Below are positions 54,886 through 62,058 of a DNA stretch of 64,000 nt, one piece after another; within the stretch, counting starts at the first letter, position 1, and each line of letters starts with the position of its first letter. A program made the translations under genes and the position numbers. The notes under the pieces were generated by a model. That model made no database searches and had not been told where the DNA came from. It saw only the letters and a program-made list of their open reading frames with translations. The stretch is from Desulfomicrobium sp. UBA5193. GTDB taxonomy: Bacteria; Desulfobacterota; Desulfovibrionia; Desulfovibrionales; Desulfomicrobiaceae. Where the stretch lies: contig DHWB01000011.1 in NCBI GenBank assembly GCA_002412965.1, positions 702,542 to 766,541 of the forward strand, given 5' to 3'.

Positions 54886-55638
54886 ATGCCAGAAAACACA
54901 CAGGTCCGATTGAACAAATATCTTGCCGATGCCGGCATTGCCTCCCGTCGCGGCGCCGACGCCCTGATCCAGAGCGGACGGGTCTGCGTGAACGGACTCA
55001 TCCAGCGCGAGCCCGGCACCAAGGTCGTCCCTGGGCAGGACACGGTGCTGTGCAACGGCGCCCCGGTCTCATCCGGTCAAGACATCCCGGCTTCGTATAT
55101 CATGCTGCACAAGCCTGTGCACACCGTGACCACGGTGAACGACCCGCAGGGGCGCAAGACCGTGGTCGAACTGCTGCCCGAAAACCTCCGCGCGCAACGC
55201 CTCTTTCCCGTGGGACGGCTGGACTACATGTCCGAAGGCCTGCTCCTCTTGACCAATGACGGCGAGGTGACCTTGCGCCTGACGCACCCGAGCTACGAGC
55301 ATCCGAAAAAATACGAGGTGCTGGTGCGCGAAGCGGTAACGGAAAAATCCCTGCGCATCATGCGCCAGGGCATGGGCCTTGAGGAAGGGGAACGGCTGGC
55401 TCCCGTCGAGGTCGATGCGATTCCGACCGCAAGCGGCGCCACCCTCCTGCGCATGACCTTGCGCCAGGGCGTGAACCGCCAGATCAGGCGCATGTGCCGC
55501 GATCTGAAGCTGACCATCCTGCGCCTGCGCCGGGTGGAGCTCGGGCCGCTCTTGCTTGGAAATCTTGAGTCCGGAAAATGGCGTGCTCTGGAAGCCGCCG
55601 AGATCACCGCCCTGAAAGCAAGCCTCGGGCTATCCTAA
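54886..55638 (+). CDS. RluB/RsuA-family rRNA pseudouridine synthase
   Basis: 250 residues from ATG 54886, where similarity begins with an S4 RNA-binding domain (VRLNKYLADAGIASRRGADALIQSGRVCVNG). The catalytic domain has VGRLDYMSEGLLLLTNDG (catalytic Asp) and the C-terminal QGVNRQIRRMC motif. It isomerises a specific uridine in large- or small-subunit rRNA. The frame is open from 54775, but those 37 residues are Cys/Pro-rich and unconserved. RluB is somewhat more likely than RsuA, but the target cannot be settled here. Confidence 0.93.
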   Translation: MPENTQVRLNKYLADAGIASRRGADALIQSGRVCVNGLIQREPGTKVVPGQDTVLCNGAPVSSGQDIPASYIMLHKPVHTVTTVNDPQGRKTVVELLPENLRAQRLFPVGRLDYMSEGLLLLTNDGEVTLRLTHPSYEHPKKYEVLVREAVTEKSLRIMRQGMGLEEGERLAPVEVDAIPTASGATLLRMTLRQGVNRQIRRMCRDLKLTILRLRRVELGPLLLGNLESGKWRALEAAEITALKASLGLS

Positions 55639-55652
55639 TCCATGAGAATGAT

Positions 55653-56225
55653 ATGAATATGATAACCAGACGTTCGGCCCTTGGTTTTGTCTGCGGAGCC
55701 GTCCTCCTGCTTGTTCTGGAGTTCGGTGCGGCCTTTCTGTTCTTGGGCGGCTTCGGTTCGGCCGAAGAGAACTCCGAGACGCCCCTTCCGCGCATGACCC
55801 GCCTGGGCGATCTGCAGGGGACTTTCTCGGACCTTGACGGGAACAGCTTTTCCTTTGCGGACCTGCGCGGCAAGGTCGTGGTCCTCAATCTTTGGGCTAC
55901 GTGGTGCCCTCCGTGCAGGGCGGAGATGCCCTCGCTGAATAAGCTGTGGAAAAAATTCAAGGATGACGACAGGTTCCGGGTGCTCTGCATCAGCGCCGAG
56001 ACCCTTGAGGATGTGCGCAAGGATTCCCTCTCGGGAACCTTGACGATGCCCCTTTACGTCTTCAGCTCCCCCGTGCCCGAAGAACTGGACACAGAGGGGT
56101 TGCCGACGACGTATATTTTTGATCGCGAAGGGCGGGTGGTGTTCGGACACACGGGCATGGCCGTGTGGGATGCGCCGGAGGTGGTGGCGTATCTGGAAGC
56201 GCTGCTGGAAAAGAAAACGGACTAG
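55653..56225 (+). CDS. TlpA/ResA-type membrane-anchored thioredoxin
   Basis: 190 residues. An N-terminal signal anchor (about 9-33, GFVCGAVLLLVLEFGAAFLFLGG) tethers the periplasmic domain. The AhpC/TlpA fold has the redox motif WATWCPPCRAEMPSL and a cis-Pro region LPTTYIFDREGRVV. Such proteins reduce apocytochrome or other periplasmic thiols, so a link to maturation of the octaheme cytochrome is possible but only inferred. A conventional start is chosen at 55653; ATG 55659 is equally possible. The stop codon overlaps the convergent NUDIX gene by four bases. Confidence 0.9.
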   Translation: MNMITRRSALGFVCGAVLLLVLEFGAAFLFLGGFGSAEENSETPLPRMTRLGDLQGTFSDLDGNSFSFADLRGKVVVLNLWATWCPPCRAEMPSLNKLWKKFKDDDRFRVLCISAETLEDVRKDSLSGTLTMPLYVFSSPVPEELDTEGLPTTYIFDREGRVVFGHTGMAVWDAPEVVAYLEALLEKKTD

Positions 56226-56638
56226 GGACGCGTGTGAGTCATGACCTGCCGGAAGGACTCCCTGTTGGAATCCCAGTGCAGATGGCTTTCCACATCCCCG
56301 GCATCGAACCAGTAATACCCGATATGTTCCGAGGAGAGGACCACCTTTTCGCTCCTGACCCTGGCCAGATAAACGGGCTTGCGCAGCTCGATGCGGGCGT
56401 CGGGAATGCAGAAGGAAAACTCCGGGATGACGACCTCCAGATGCTCCGCCGTCAGCGCCACGCCCGTCTCCTCCTCCACTTCGCGCAGGCAGGCCTGCAC
56501 GCAGGGTTCGTCGGGGCCGCGGCCCCCGGTCACGGGTTGCCAGTATTCGTCGTGGCGATGCGTCACGGGGCAGCGCAGGAGCAGGAATCGGTCCGTCATG
56601 TCGTTGTAGAGCCAGCATTCGATACTGTATTTGATCAT
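56222..56638 (-). CDS. NUDIX hydrolase
   Basis: 138 residues. The Nudix box is complete (TGGRGPDEPCVQACLREVEEETGVAL, matching GX5EX7REUXEEXGU), so a pyrophosphohydrolase acting on a nucleoside-diphosphate-linked substrate is expected. The short, single-domain form with IECWLYNDMTDRFLLLRC at the start resembles dihydroneopterin-triphosphate or nucleotide-sanitising members. Start choice: ATG 56638; ATG 56656 or GTG 56659 would add six or seven residues. Convergent with the thioredoxin gene and divergent from the ECF-like operon. Confidence 0.9.
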   Translation of the reverse strand: MIKYSIECWLYNDMTDRFLLLRCPVTHRHDEYWQPVTGGRGPDEPCVQACLREVEEETGVALTAEHLEVVIPEFSFCIPDARIELRKPVYLARVRSEKVVLSSEHIGYYWFDAGDVESHLHWDSNRESFRQVMTHTRP

Positions 56639-56709
56639 GGAGCCAGTCTTTTGCATCACCTTCCCGCCTCGTCAAGCAAAACACAGCCATCACCCCACGG
56701 CGGACAGTC

Positions 56710-57111
56710 ATGAGCGACTCGCCGCTTGCCCTTTATGGCCGGGATTATTGTGTTATCGACATGCATAATCTCTTTGTCGGCACCACCCTGGAGGATGAGC
56801 TTCTGATCCTGGGCGCGGACGAGAGGCTCGCGTCCGGCATTCGTCGCGATGGAGTCCGTTTCGGCCTGCATCTGGAGCCGGGCCGCAGGCTCGCCTCCTG
56901 CTCCGGCGGGGAACAGGCCATCATCTGCTGCCTGCTGCTCGCGTCCCTGCTGCCCAAGACCCCCGTGCGCATCCTGCTGGTGCATGTGCTGGAGACATTG
57001 TCGCCGCGCAACCGCGAGCTGATTCTGGACATGTTTCAAACGGCCCTGCCCGAAGCCGCCCTCTTCACCATGACTCAAACCGGGCCAAGGCCCATGGCCG
57101 ACCATGCTTGA
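56710..57111 (+). CDS. ABC-type half-ATPase carrying the signature motif only
   Basis: 133 residues. It aligns with the C-terminal half of ECF/Cbi-type ABC ATPases: HNLFVGTTLEDELLILG resembles the post-Q-loop segment, SCSGGEQAIICCLLLASLL is a clear ABC signature with its helix, and LLVHVLETLSPRNRELIL occupies the Walker B/D-loop position. The Walker B Asp and catalytic Glu are absent there. No Walker A exists in the protein, and none is found in the open frame upstream to 56635. Its stop lies inside the next gene (8-base overlap), which has exactly the missing motifs. Inferred: it supplies the signature loop in trans to its neighbour. Confidence 0.75.
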   Translation: MSDSPLALYGRDYCVIDMHNLFVGTTLEDELLILGADERLASGIRRDGVRFGLHLEPGRRLASCSGGEQAIICCLLLASLLPKTPVRILLVHVLETLSPRNRELILDMFQTALPEAALFTMTQTGPRPMADHA

Positions 57112-57628
57112 ACTTGCCGCCGGAACATATCCTGTCCAGCATGCGGGCCTGCGCTTCATCCTGGGCGAGGCTTTGGCGCTGCCCGTCCACTCCTGCCTGT
57201 ACCTGAGCGGAGAAAACGGAGCCGGGAAGACCAGCTTTCTGGAGCATGTCCTCATTCCCCAGCTGCGCCGCGCTCACAGCCTGCTCTATCTGGCCCAGGA
57301 CATGGACCTTGAACAGAACACCATCCGCACCACCCTGGCATTGCTCGGGCATGATGTGCCGTCGGGACTTACGGACATGGCCGTGGCCTGGGTCCGAACC
57401 AGCGGCTGCCGGGAGCTCATCATCCTCGATGAATTCGATAAATACGTGAACGAGGAGCAGATGGCGGCCTTGGATCTGCCCGGATTCAACTGGGTCGTGC
57501 AGGTCTCGCATCTGGACAGGCGCGAGAAACGCCCGGATTTCGCCCATGGCTATGAACTGGTCTTCGACAGGCCGCGCACGGATGGGGCGGACGTCATCCT
57601 GAGGCTTGAGCGGTTATGGCCAGCTTGA
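57104..57628 (+). CDS. ABC-type half-ATPase with Walker A/B but no signature motif
   Basis: 174 residues. Walker A SGENGAGKTSF (about 35-45), a Q-loop-like AQDMDLEQN, Walker B ELIILDEFDKY with a following acidic residue, and an H-loop-like VVQVSHLDRRE are present in ABC order. Between Q-loop and Walker B, where LSGGQ and its helix should be, there is only VPSGLTDMAVAWVRTSGCR. The protein is 50-100 residues shorter than a normal EcfA. It overlaps genes on both sides. With the preceding protein it would make one complete ATP site per heterodimer. An independent P-loop NTPase is the alternative reading. Confidence 0.8.
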   Translation: MLELAAGTYPVQHAGLRFILGEALALPVHSCLYLSGENGAGKTSFLEHVLIPQLRRAHSLLYLAQDMDLEQNTIRTTLALLGHDVPSGLTDMAVAWVRTSGCRELIILDEFDKYVNEEQMAALDLPGFNWVVQVSHLDRREKRPDFAHGYELVFDRPRTDGADVILRLERLWPA

Positions 57629-58206
57629 AATTCCTTTCCATCTTCGGCCTGCTCGGGGCCTATTTCTGGTTCTTCGTCTTCGGGGCGGGCTATGCCCGCA
57701 TGGATTTTCAGGCAGCGCTGCTCCTTCTTTTTCTGGCGGCAAGCGTCTGGAGGAACGGATTCAGGGGCACCGCGCAGGCCATGTGGTTCGTGCTGCCTTT
57801 TGTGCTGTCCCTGCTTTTTTTCGGCGCGATTTTTCAGTGGACCGGGCTCATGGGCCGCACGGACTGGATGCACGACTCCCTCGTGAAGGCCCTGGTCTTT
57901 CCCAACTCCTTTCTGGCCGTGAAGCTTGGCCTCGAAGCCATCACCTTTCGAGACCTTGTCCATCTCCCGCTCGGCGCTGCGACCCGGCGCAACGCCATCG
58001 TCTTGAAGGCCGTCATGGAAAAATGTACGCCCTTGCTGCACCGCTACCGTTTTTTCATGGACTTGACTCCGCATTTCGACGGACGGCGCTGGAGCAGATT
58101 TCTGCGGCTGTGCGCAGTCATCGTGGCCGCCTACATCAGCATCTACCAACAGGCCGAAAAGACCCAGGCCCTGTTTGATCATCGCACCCGATACGTGAGG
58201 AAATAA
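57616..58206 (+). CDS. ECF transporter T-like membrane protein
   Basis: 196 residues with hydrophobic helices at about 8-28, 32-46, 55-82 and near 155-170. The C-terminal stretch YQQAEKTQALFDHRTR resembles the coupling-helix region (RAEE-x-A-x-A-x-x-x-R) of EcfT/CbiQ proteins. T components link ATPases to substrate-binding S components. It is shorter than typical EcfT (about 260), and the usual paired Ala-Arg-Gly motifs are not clear, so assignment rests on topology plus context. Overlaps its upstream neighbour by 13 bases and the S-component gene by one. Confidence 0.65.
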   Translation: MASLKFLSIFGLLGAYFWFFVFGAGYARMDFQAALLLLFLAASVWRNGFRGTAQAMWFVLPFVLSLLFFGAIFQWTGLMGRTDWMHDSLVKALVFPNSFLAVKLGLEAITFRDLVHLPLGAATRRNAIVLKAVMEKCTPLLHRYRFFMDLTPHFDGRRWSRFLRLCAVIVAAYISIYQQAEKTQALFDHRTRYVRK

Positions 58207-58703
58207 TGAAGAACATCAAGATCGCCGCCCTGTCCATCGTAGCCCTGACCTGCCTGACCACCCTCTTTGTGCGCATCCCCCTGCCCAGCCGTGGCTACTT
58301 CAACGTAGGCGACGTGGCTGTCGTCTTCGGCGGACTGGTCCTCGGATTCATGAACCCGCGCCAGGGCATCTGGTGGGCGCTTGGCGCGTGCGGCATCGGC
58401 TCGGCCCTGGCCGACATCCTGGGCGGGTTTGCGGTCTTCGCCCCCCTGACCCTCGTCGCCAAGGGCGCAGAGGGAGCATTTGCCGCAGTCGCCGCAAGCA
58501 GGACCGGGACAAGCCGGTACATTCTGCTCGGCCTGGGCGGGCTGGCCATGGTCGGAACCTATTTTGCGGGCGAAGTGATGATGCCAAACATCGGCCTGCA
58601 GGGAGCGGTGGCCGAGATCCTAGCCAACGTGATCCAGGCCGTGGGCGGCGCGGTGGGCGGCGTGTTCGCGGCCACGGCGCTCAAGAAGACGGGTATGATC
58701 TGA
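58206..58703 (+). CDS. ECF transporter substrate-binding (S) component
   Basis: 165 residues, five or six helices, matching the ECF_trnsprt-type S family: VRIPLPSRGYFNVGDVAVVFGGLVLG near the N-terminus, GACGIGSALADILGGFAVFAPLTLVAKGAEG in the middle and a Gly-rich last helix. S components bind vitamins or metal-related compounds; the ligand here cannot be read from sequence. No riboswitch or biosynthetic gene nearby gives it away. Its ATG shares a base with the preceding stop (TAATG). Final gene of the operon. Confidence 0.85.
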   Translation: MKNIKIAALSIVALTCLTTLFVRIPLPSRGYFNVGDVAVVFGGLVLGFMNPRQGIWWALGACGIGSALADILGGFAVFAPLTLVAKGAEGAFAAVAASRTGTSRYILLGLGGLAMVGTYFAGEVMMPNIGLQGAVAEILANVIQAVGGAVGGVFAATALKKTGMI

Positions 58704-58711
58704 TAATGGGA

Positions 58712-58882
58712 TTACTCGGCAGTGACTTCCCGACATGAGGCAGGGGCCGGGTCGTCATTGTCGGGCGATGAGGGTTCCTGGCTCTGATCCGGCTCCTGTT
58801 TTTGCAATGTATATAACTTCAACTTTTTGTTGAACTCATACAGATCACTCAACTGCGCAAGCACCGTTTCAAGCTTTTTCAT
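58712..58882 (-). CDS. Small protein paired with the nucleotidyltransferase
   Basis: 56 residues from ATG 58882, overlapping the 3' end of the upstream gene by 14 bases. The N-terminal half is an amphipathic helix (MKKLETVLAQLSDLYEFNKKLKLY) and the C-terminal half is an acidic Pro/Ser/Asp-rich tail. I recognise no family. The tight overlap suggests a functional pair, perhaps antitoxin- or chaperone-like (inference). AT-rich compared with the adjoining ECF operon. Confidence 0.5.
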   Translation of the reverse strand: MKKLETVLAQLSDLYEFNKKLKLYTLQKQEPDQSQEPSSPDNDDPAPASCREVTAE

Positions 58883-59321
58883 GTAATAACCTTTCGATAT
58901 CGGCCTGATCCTGAAGTGAATTTCTCTGCTGCTTGAGCCATATAATATCAAACTTGTTCGCGACATGGATGATGCCATGCTCGCTTTCGGCAATAATCGT
59001 ATTTTTAAGTATTTCCAAATGCCTTTGACTGCCGGCAATCAAGATATCAACGATCATCTGATCATTCCCGACAGCTTTGAAAAATCTATGAAGAGTCAGT
59101 GACGTATTTTGAAACGTCCATGATTCTGATTCCAGATATTCATTATCCTCCAATACTTTTTTCATTTTCGAAAAATCATCCGAACCAAGAAGCAGATCAA
59201 TGTCCTGGGTGAATCTGGGTTCAACGTAAAAAGCCATGGATACGCCGCCGACAAGCGCGTATTGAATTTTTTCCTCTTCAATGCGTTGTATTATTTTTGA
59301 GAACTCTTCAAATACATTCAT
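58869..59321 (-). CDS. MNT/AbiEii-like nucleotidyltransferase
   Basis: 150 residues. The nucleotidyltransferase core is visible: YALVGGVSMAFYVEPRFTQDIDLLL, containing the GG(x)S helix and the D-x-D metal pair, followed by VDILIAGSQRHLEIL with a third acidic residue. Such proteins occur as toxin or modifying enzymes in toxin-antitoxin and abortive-infection modules, or as orphan genes. The gene is AT-rich (Ile, Lys, Glu, Asn), unlike its GC-rich neighbours, which suggests transfer. Overlaps the small downstream gene. Confidence 0.8.
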   Translation of the reverse strand: MNVFEEFSKIIQRIEEEKIQYALVGGVSMAFYVEPRFTQDIDLLLGSDDFSKMKKVLEDNEYLESESWTFQNTSLTLHRFFKAVGNDQMIVDILIAGSQRHLEILKNTIIAESEHGIIHVANKFDIIWLKQQRNSLQDQADIERLLHEKA

Positions 59322-59498
59322 AAGCCACCCAAGATTCCCGGAACCTACGATTAAGATTCGCGAAAGATGTCAACGTCATCAGTCTGACTCCGTGCAAAAT
59401 TCGCTAAAATCCATCTAAGCCACCAATACAGTCGTTCGAATTTTCTACCCATTTCCAGCGTTACAGGCAAGGCTCCTAAAGCTTGCCCTTTGGATCAC

Positions 59499-59547
59499 AA
59501 AAAAAGTGCAAAGCCGCAGCCCGTCACTCGACAGACTGCGGCTTTGC
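59499..59547 (-). terminator. Rho-independent terminator of the cytochrome operon
   Basis: A 12-bp perfect stem (59508-59519 with 59536-59547, loop 16 bases) is followed on the minus strand by AC and seven U (59499-59505). It lies 16 bases beyond the cytochrome b stop codon. Confidence 0.9.
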
Positions 59548-59563
59548 GTTGGGAGGGAGGACT

Positions 59564-60199
59564 CTATCTTTTCTTCTGCACTTCCCAGTCCGCCACCTCA
59601 CCCTCTTCCACCTCTTCCCAGCCGCTGAACATGGCGGTGATATGACTGGTCAGTGTGTGGCCGGTGGTGGTCATGTAGACGTGCACGATGATGAAGGCCA
59701 GAATGGCGAAGGCGCAGGCCAGATGAATCAGGGCCAGCAGGCGCAGGTCGAGGAACGTCCAGCTCCAGATGGCCCAGTCGTTGTAGAGGTAATACAGGAG
59801 CCCCGTGCCCATCTGCAGGGTCAGCAGAATCGCGGTCAGGCCGAGGTAGGTCAGACGCTGCAGGGGGTTGTGCTTGGCTTCCTTGGATTTCTTGACCGGG
59901 TGCGGCTCGCCCTTGAAGATGCCTGACGAGTAGTAGCCAATGACCTCGAACAGCTTTTTGGTGGTCGGGATGTATTGCCGCCATTCACCAGTGGTCACGA
60001 CCCAGAAGACGATGAAGATGAAGAGAATGACCCAGGTCAGGCCCAGGAAATTGTGGTACTCCACCGCTTTCTGGAAGCCGAATAGGGTGAAGGTGCCGTG
60101 GACCTCGAATCCCGTCAGCAGCAGCAGGAAAATGAGCAGCGACTGGACCCAATGCCAGAACCTTTCGAAACGTGTGTAGAGATAGATTTTCTTGTTCAT
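59564..60199 (-). CDS. Membrane cytochrome b subunit (b561/FdnI-like)
   Basis: 211 residues with four hydrophobic helices: about 18-36 (FWHWVQSLLIFLLLLTGFE), 60-77, 122-142 and 162-185. His residues suited to two b hemes are present in ERFWHWVQ, EYHNFLG, LIHLACAF and IIVHVYMTTTGH. The layout matches the di-heme gamma subunits of formate dehydrogenase/Ni-Fe hydrogenase and thiosulfate-reductase-type cytochromes. It starts at ATG 60199 (GGAG eight bases upstream), four bases after the octaheme cytochrome gene. Likely passes electrons between the quinone pool and the periplasmic octaheme protein. Confidence 0.9.
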   Translation of the reverse strand: MNKKIYLYTRFERFWHWVQSLLIFLLLLTGFEVHGTFTLFGFQKAVEYHNFLGLTWVILFIFIVFWVVTTGEWRQYIPTTKKLFEVIGYYSSGIFKGEPHPVKKSKEAKHNPLQRLTYLGLTAILLTLQMGTGLLYYLYNDWAIWSWTFLDLRLLALIHLACAFAILAFIIVHVYMTTTGHTLTSHITAMFSGWEEVEEGEVADWEVQKKR

Positions 60200-60203
60200 G
60201 ACA

Positions 60204-61829
60204 TTACTCCTTCCTGCGTCCGACACTACTCAGAAAACGTCCCAATCCGTGCAGGGCAACGCCCAGCAACGAAGCCACCACCATGGCCCAGCCGCCCATG
60301 TTCAAGAGGCGCACCGAGTCACGGCCGGGCATGTAAAAGCCCTCCAGATGATCCAGGCGTCCGCCCTTGGCGTGGCATTCCACGCAGGCCACAGCCTGGT
60401 CCTTGGGCGCGACCATGTGCGTGATGGGGAAGACGTATTCCGTGTCCACGAAATCATACTCGCCGCTGTACTGCAGCCCGTTGTAGGCCTGACCAACCGC
60501 GATGGCCTTGTCCCAGTCGAAATCGGACCAGTATGCGCCGGAATCCTTGGGCCCGAACAGCTTGGGGATGACCATGGTCTTGTGAATCTTGTCATAGGGC
60601 GTCTTGCCCGTGTGCACCTTGAAGGGAAAGATGCGTGAACGCGGGTCTGTTCTTTCGCCCACGGGCCAGGACAGACGCACCACTTTGGTGGGGTCGATCA
60701 CGTCCTTGGCAGTGGTGCCGCGAATGGAGCCGTTGAACCATTCGTAATGCGGAGTCACGTTCTTCTTCCAGACAAAGGAACCCTTTTTGGGATCGTAATC
60801 GGTCTTGCCGAACTCATCCTTCTTGGGTTCGCGCTTCTTGTCACCCGCCACGGACCAGTCCCAATTCATCTTTGTGGCCTGGACTCGTGCGTAGGTGGGG
60901 ATATGGCAGGACTGACAGGCGACCTTGTCGGTGTGGTCGTTGGCCTTCTGGTTGGTCTTGTGCGGCTGGCCGCCGTGACATGATTCGCACATGATCTTGG
61001 GCGTCAGGTCATCTTCAAGCAGGCTCTTGCGCTCCAGGGAAGCCGGGGTGGCGTAAATGCGACCGGCGATATTGTGGGCATCGGTGGTGTGGCAGCGGCT
61101 GCATCCGAAATTCTGGCCGTCGGTGCCCATGTGCACGTCGAGCTGCTTGTTCGGCATGGCCATGGACGAGTCCAGATCGCCGTGTTTCACCGCGTCGCCC
61201 CCGCCTCCGTAGAAATGGCACGTGCCGCAATTGGTCCTGGCCGGACGACCCACGGACTGGGCGACGGCGTTATAGTCGGGAGGCAGAAACTCTGTCTTGC
61301 CCTCGAACATGGTCGCGTTGCTCACGGGGTATCCGGCCATGGTCGGGAATTTTTTGTAGGTTCCGGTCTGTTCGTGACAGACCAGGCAATCCACGGATTC
61401 GGCCTTGGTGAAATCAAAATCCTTGTTCTTCCAGCCATATCCGATGTGGCAGGAGGTGCATCGCGCCTCGTTGGAGCCGACGCTGATGCAGAAGTTGTTG
61501 ACCGAAAGCCCGCCCTTGCCGGTTGCCCCCGTGGGATCGGAAGGATCCTTCCAGGTCCAGTGAATGGTTTTGTGGAGCTGCATGGCCGCCTGATTGTGAC
61601 AGGACAGGCAGGCCTTGGTCACGTCCTCGGGACGGGCAAACTGCTGTTTCAGGATGGGATGCACCGAATGGTCCGCCGTGATCCATTTGTGGGCTTCTTT
61701 TTTTATGGTCTGCCTGGCCAAGGCCCGACCCGGCGCTTCCGCCTCCTCGGTAGCTGCGAAAACGCCGAGGGGCCAAAGACAAAGGGCGAGAGCGCCGCAA
61801 AGAAATCCTCTCCATAACGTCCGGTTCAT
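60204..61829 (-). CDS. Octaheme tetrathionate reductase-family cytochrome c
   Basis: 541 residues. Signal peptide 1-25 (LCGALALCLWPLGVFA). Eight CxxCH heme sites are visible in order: CLSCH, CTSCH, CLVCH, CGTCH, CSRCH, CESCH, CQSCH, CVECH. This matches the Otr family of periplasmic octaheme cytochromes, which reduce tetrathionate, nitrite or hydroxylamine in vitro. A C-terminal helix (MGGWAMVVASLLGVALHGLG) anchors it to the membrane, an addition to the soluble Shewanella form. The ATG at 61829 follows GGAGG. The cytochrome b gene is next, giving a quinol-linked reductase; physiological substrate unknown. Confidence 0.92.
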   Translation of the reverse strand: MNRTLWRGFLCGALALCLWPLGVFAATEEAEAPGRALARQTIKKEAHKWITADHSVHPILKQQFARPEDVTKACLSCHNQAAMQLHKTIHWTWKDPSDPTGATGKGGLSVNNFCISVGSNEARCTSCHIGYGWKNKDFDFTKAESVDCLVCHEQTGTYKKFPTMAGYPVSNATMFEGKTEFLPPDYNAVAQSVGRPARTNCGTCHFYGGGGDAVKHGDLDSSMAMPNKQLDVHMGTDGQNFGCSRCHTTDAHNIAGRIYATPASLERKSLLEDDLTPKIMCESCHGGQPHKTNQKANDHTDKVACQSCHIPTYARVQATKMNWDWSVAGDKKREPKKDEFGKTDYDPKKGSFVWKKNVTPHYEWFNGSIRGTTAKDVIDPTKVVRLSWPVGERTDPRSRIFPFKVHTGKTPYDKIHKTMVIPKLFGPKDSGAYWSDFDWDKAIAVGQAYNGLQYSGEYDFVDTEYVFPITHMVAPKDQAVACVECHAKGGRLDHLEGFYMPGRDSVRLLNMGGWAMVVASLLGVALHGLGRFLSSVGRRKE

Positions 61830-61879
61830 AAACCCTCCGCAAGTTTTGAGGTAAAAAAGGAAACAGACCATTTTCCCGG

Positions 61880-61907
61880 AATATAGCTTAAATATGTATT
61901 GAGGCAA
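61880..61907 (-). promoter_or_regulatory. Candidate promoter of the octaheme cytochrome operon
   Basis: On the minus strand TTGCCT (61902-61907), 16 bases, TATATT (61880-61885), about 50 bases before the ATG at 61829. It lies in an AT-rich leader. Confidence 0.45.
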
Positions 61908-62058
61908 GAGCGAGTTTTGTTCTGCAAAATAAATCGGACTTAATTAATCAGAAAGATCGACTTTGGTGCGAAGGAAGAGCAGAGATTGTGAAAAACAAGA
62001 ATAGGGTTCGGGCTGGAATGAAGAGTTCGTGAAGATTGTTGTGAGAGTGCTTCACCAA

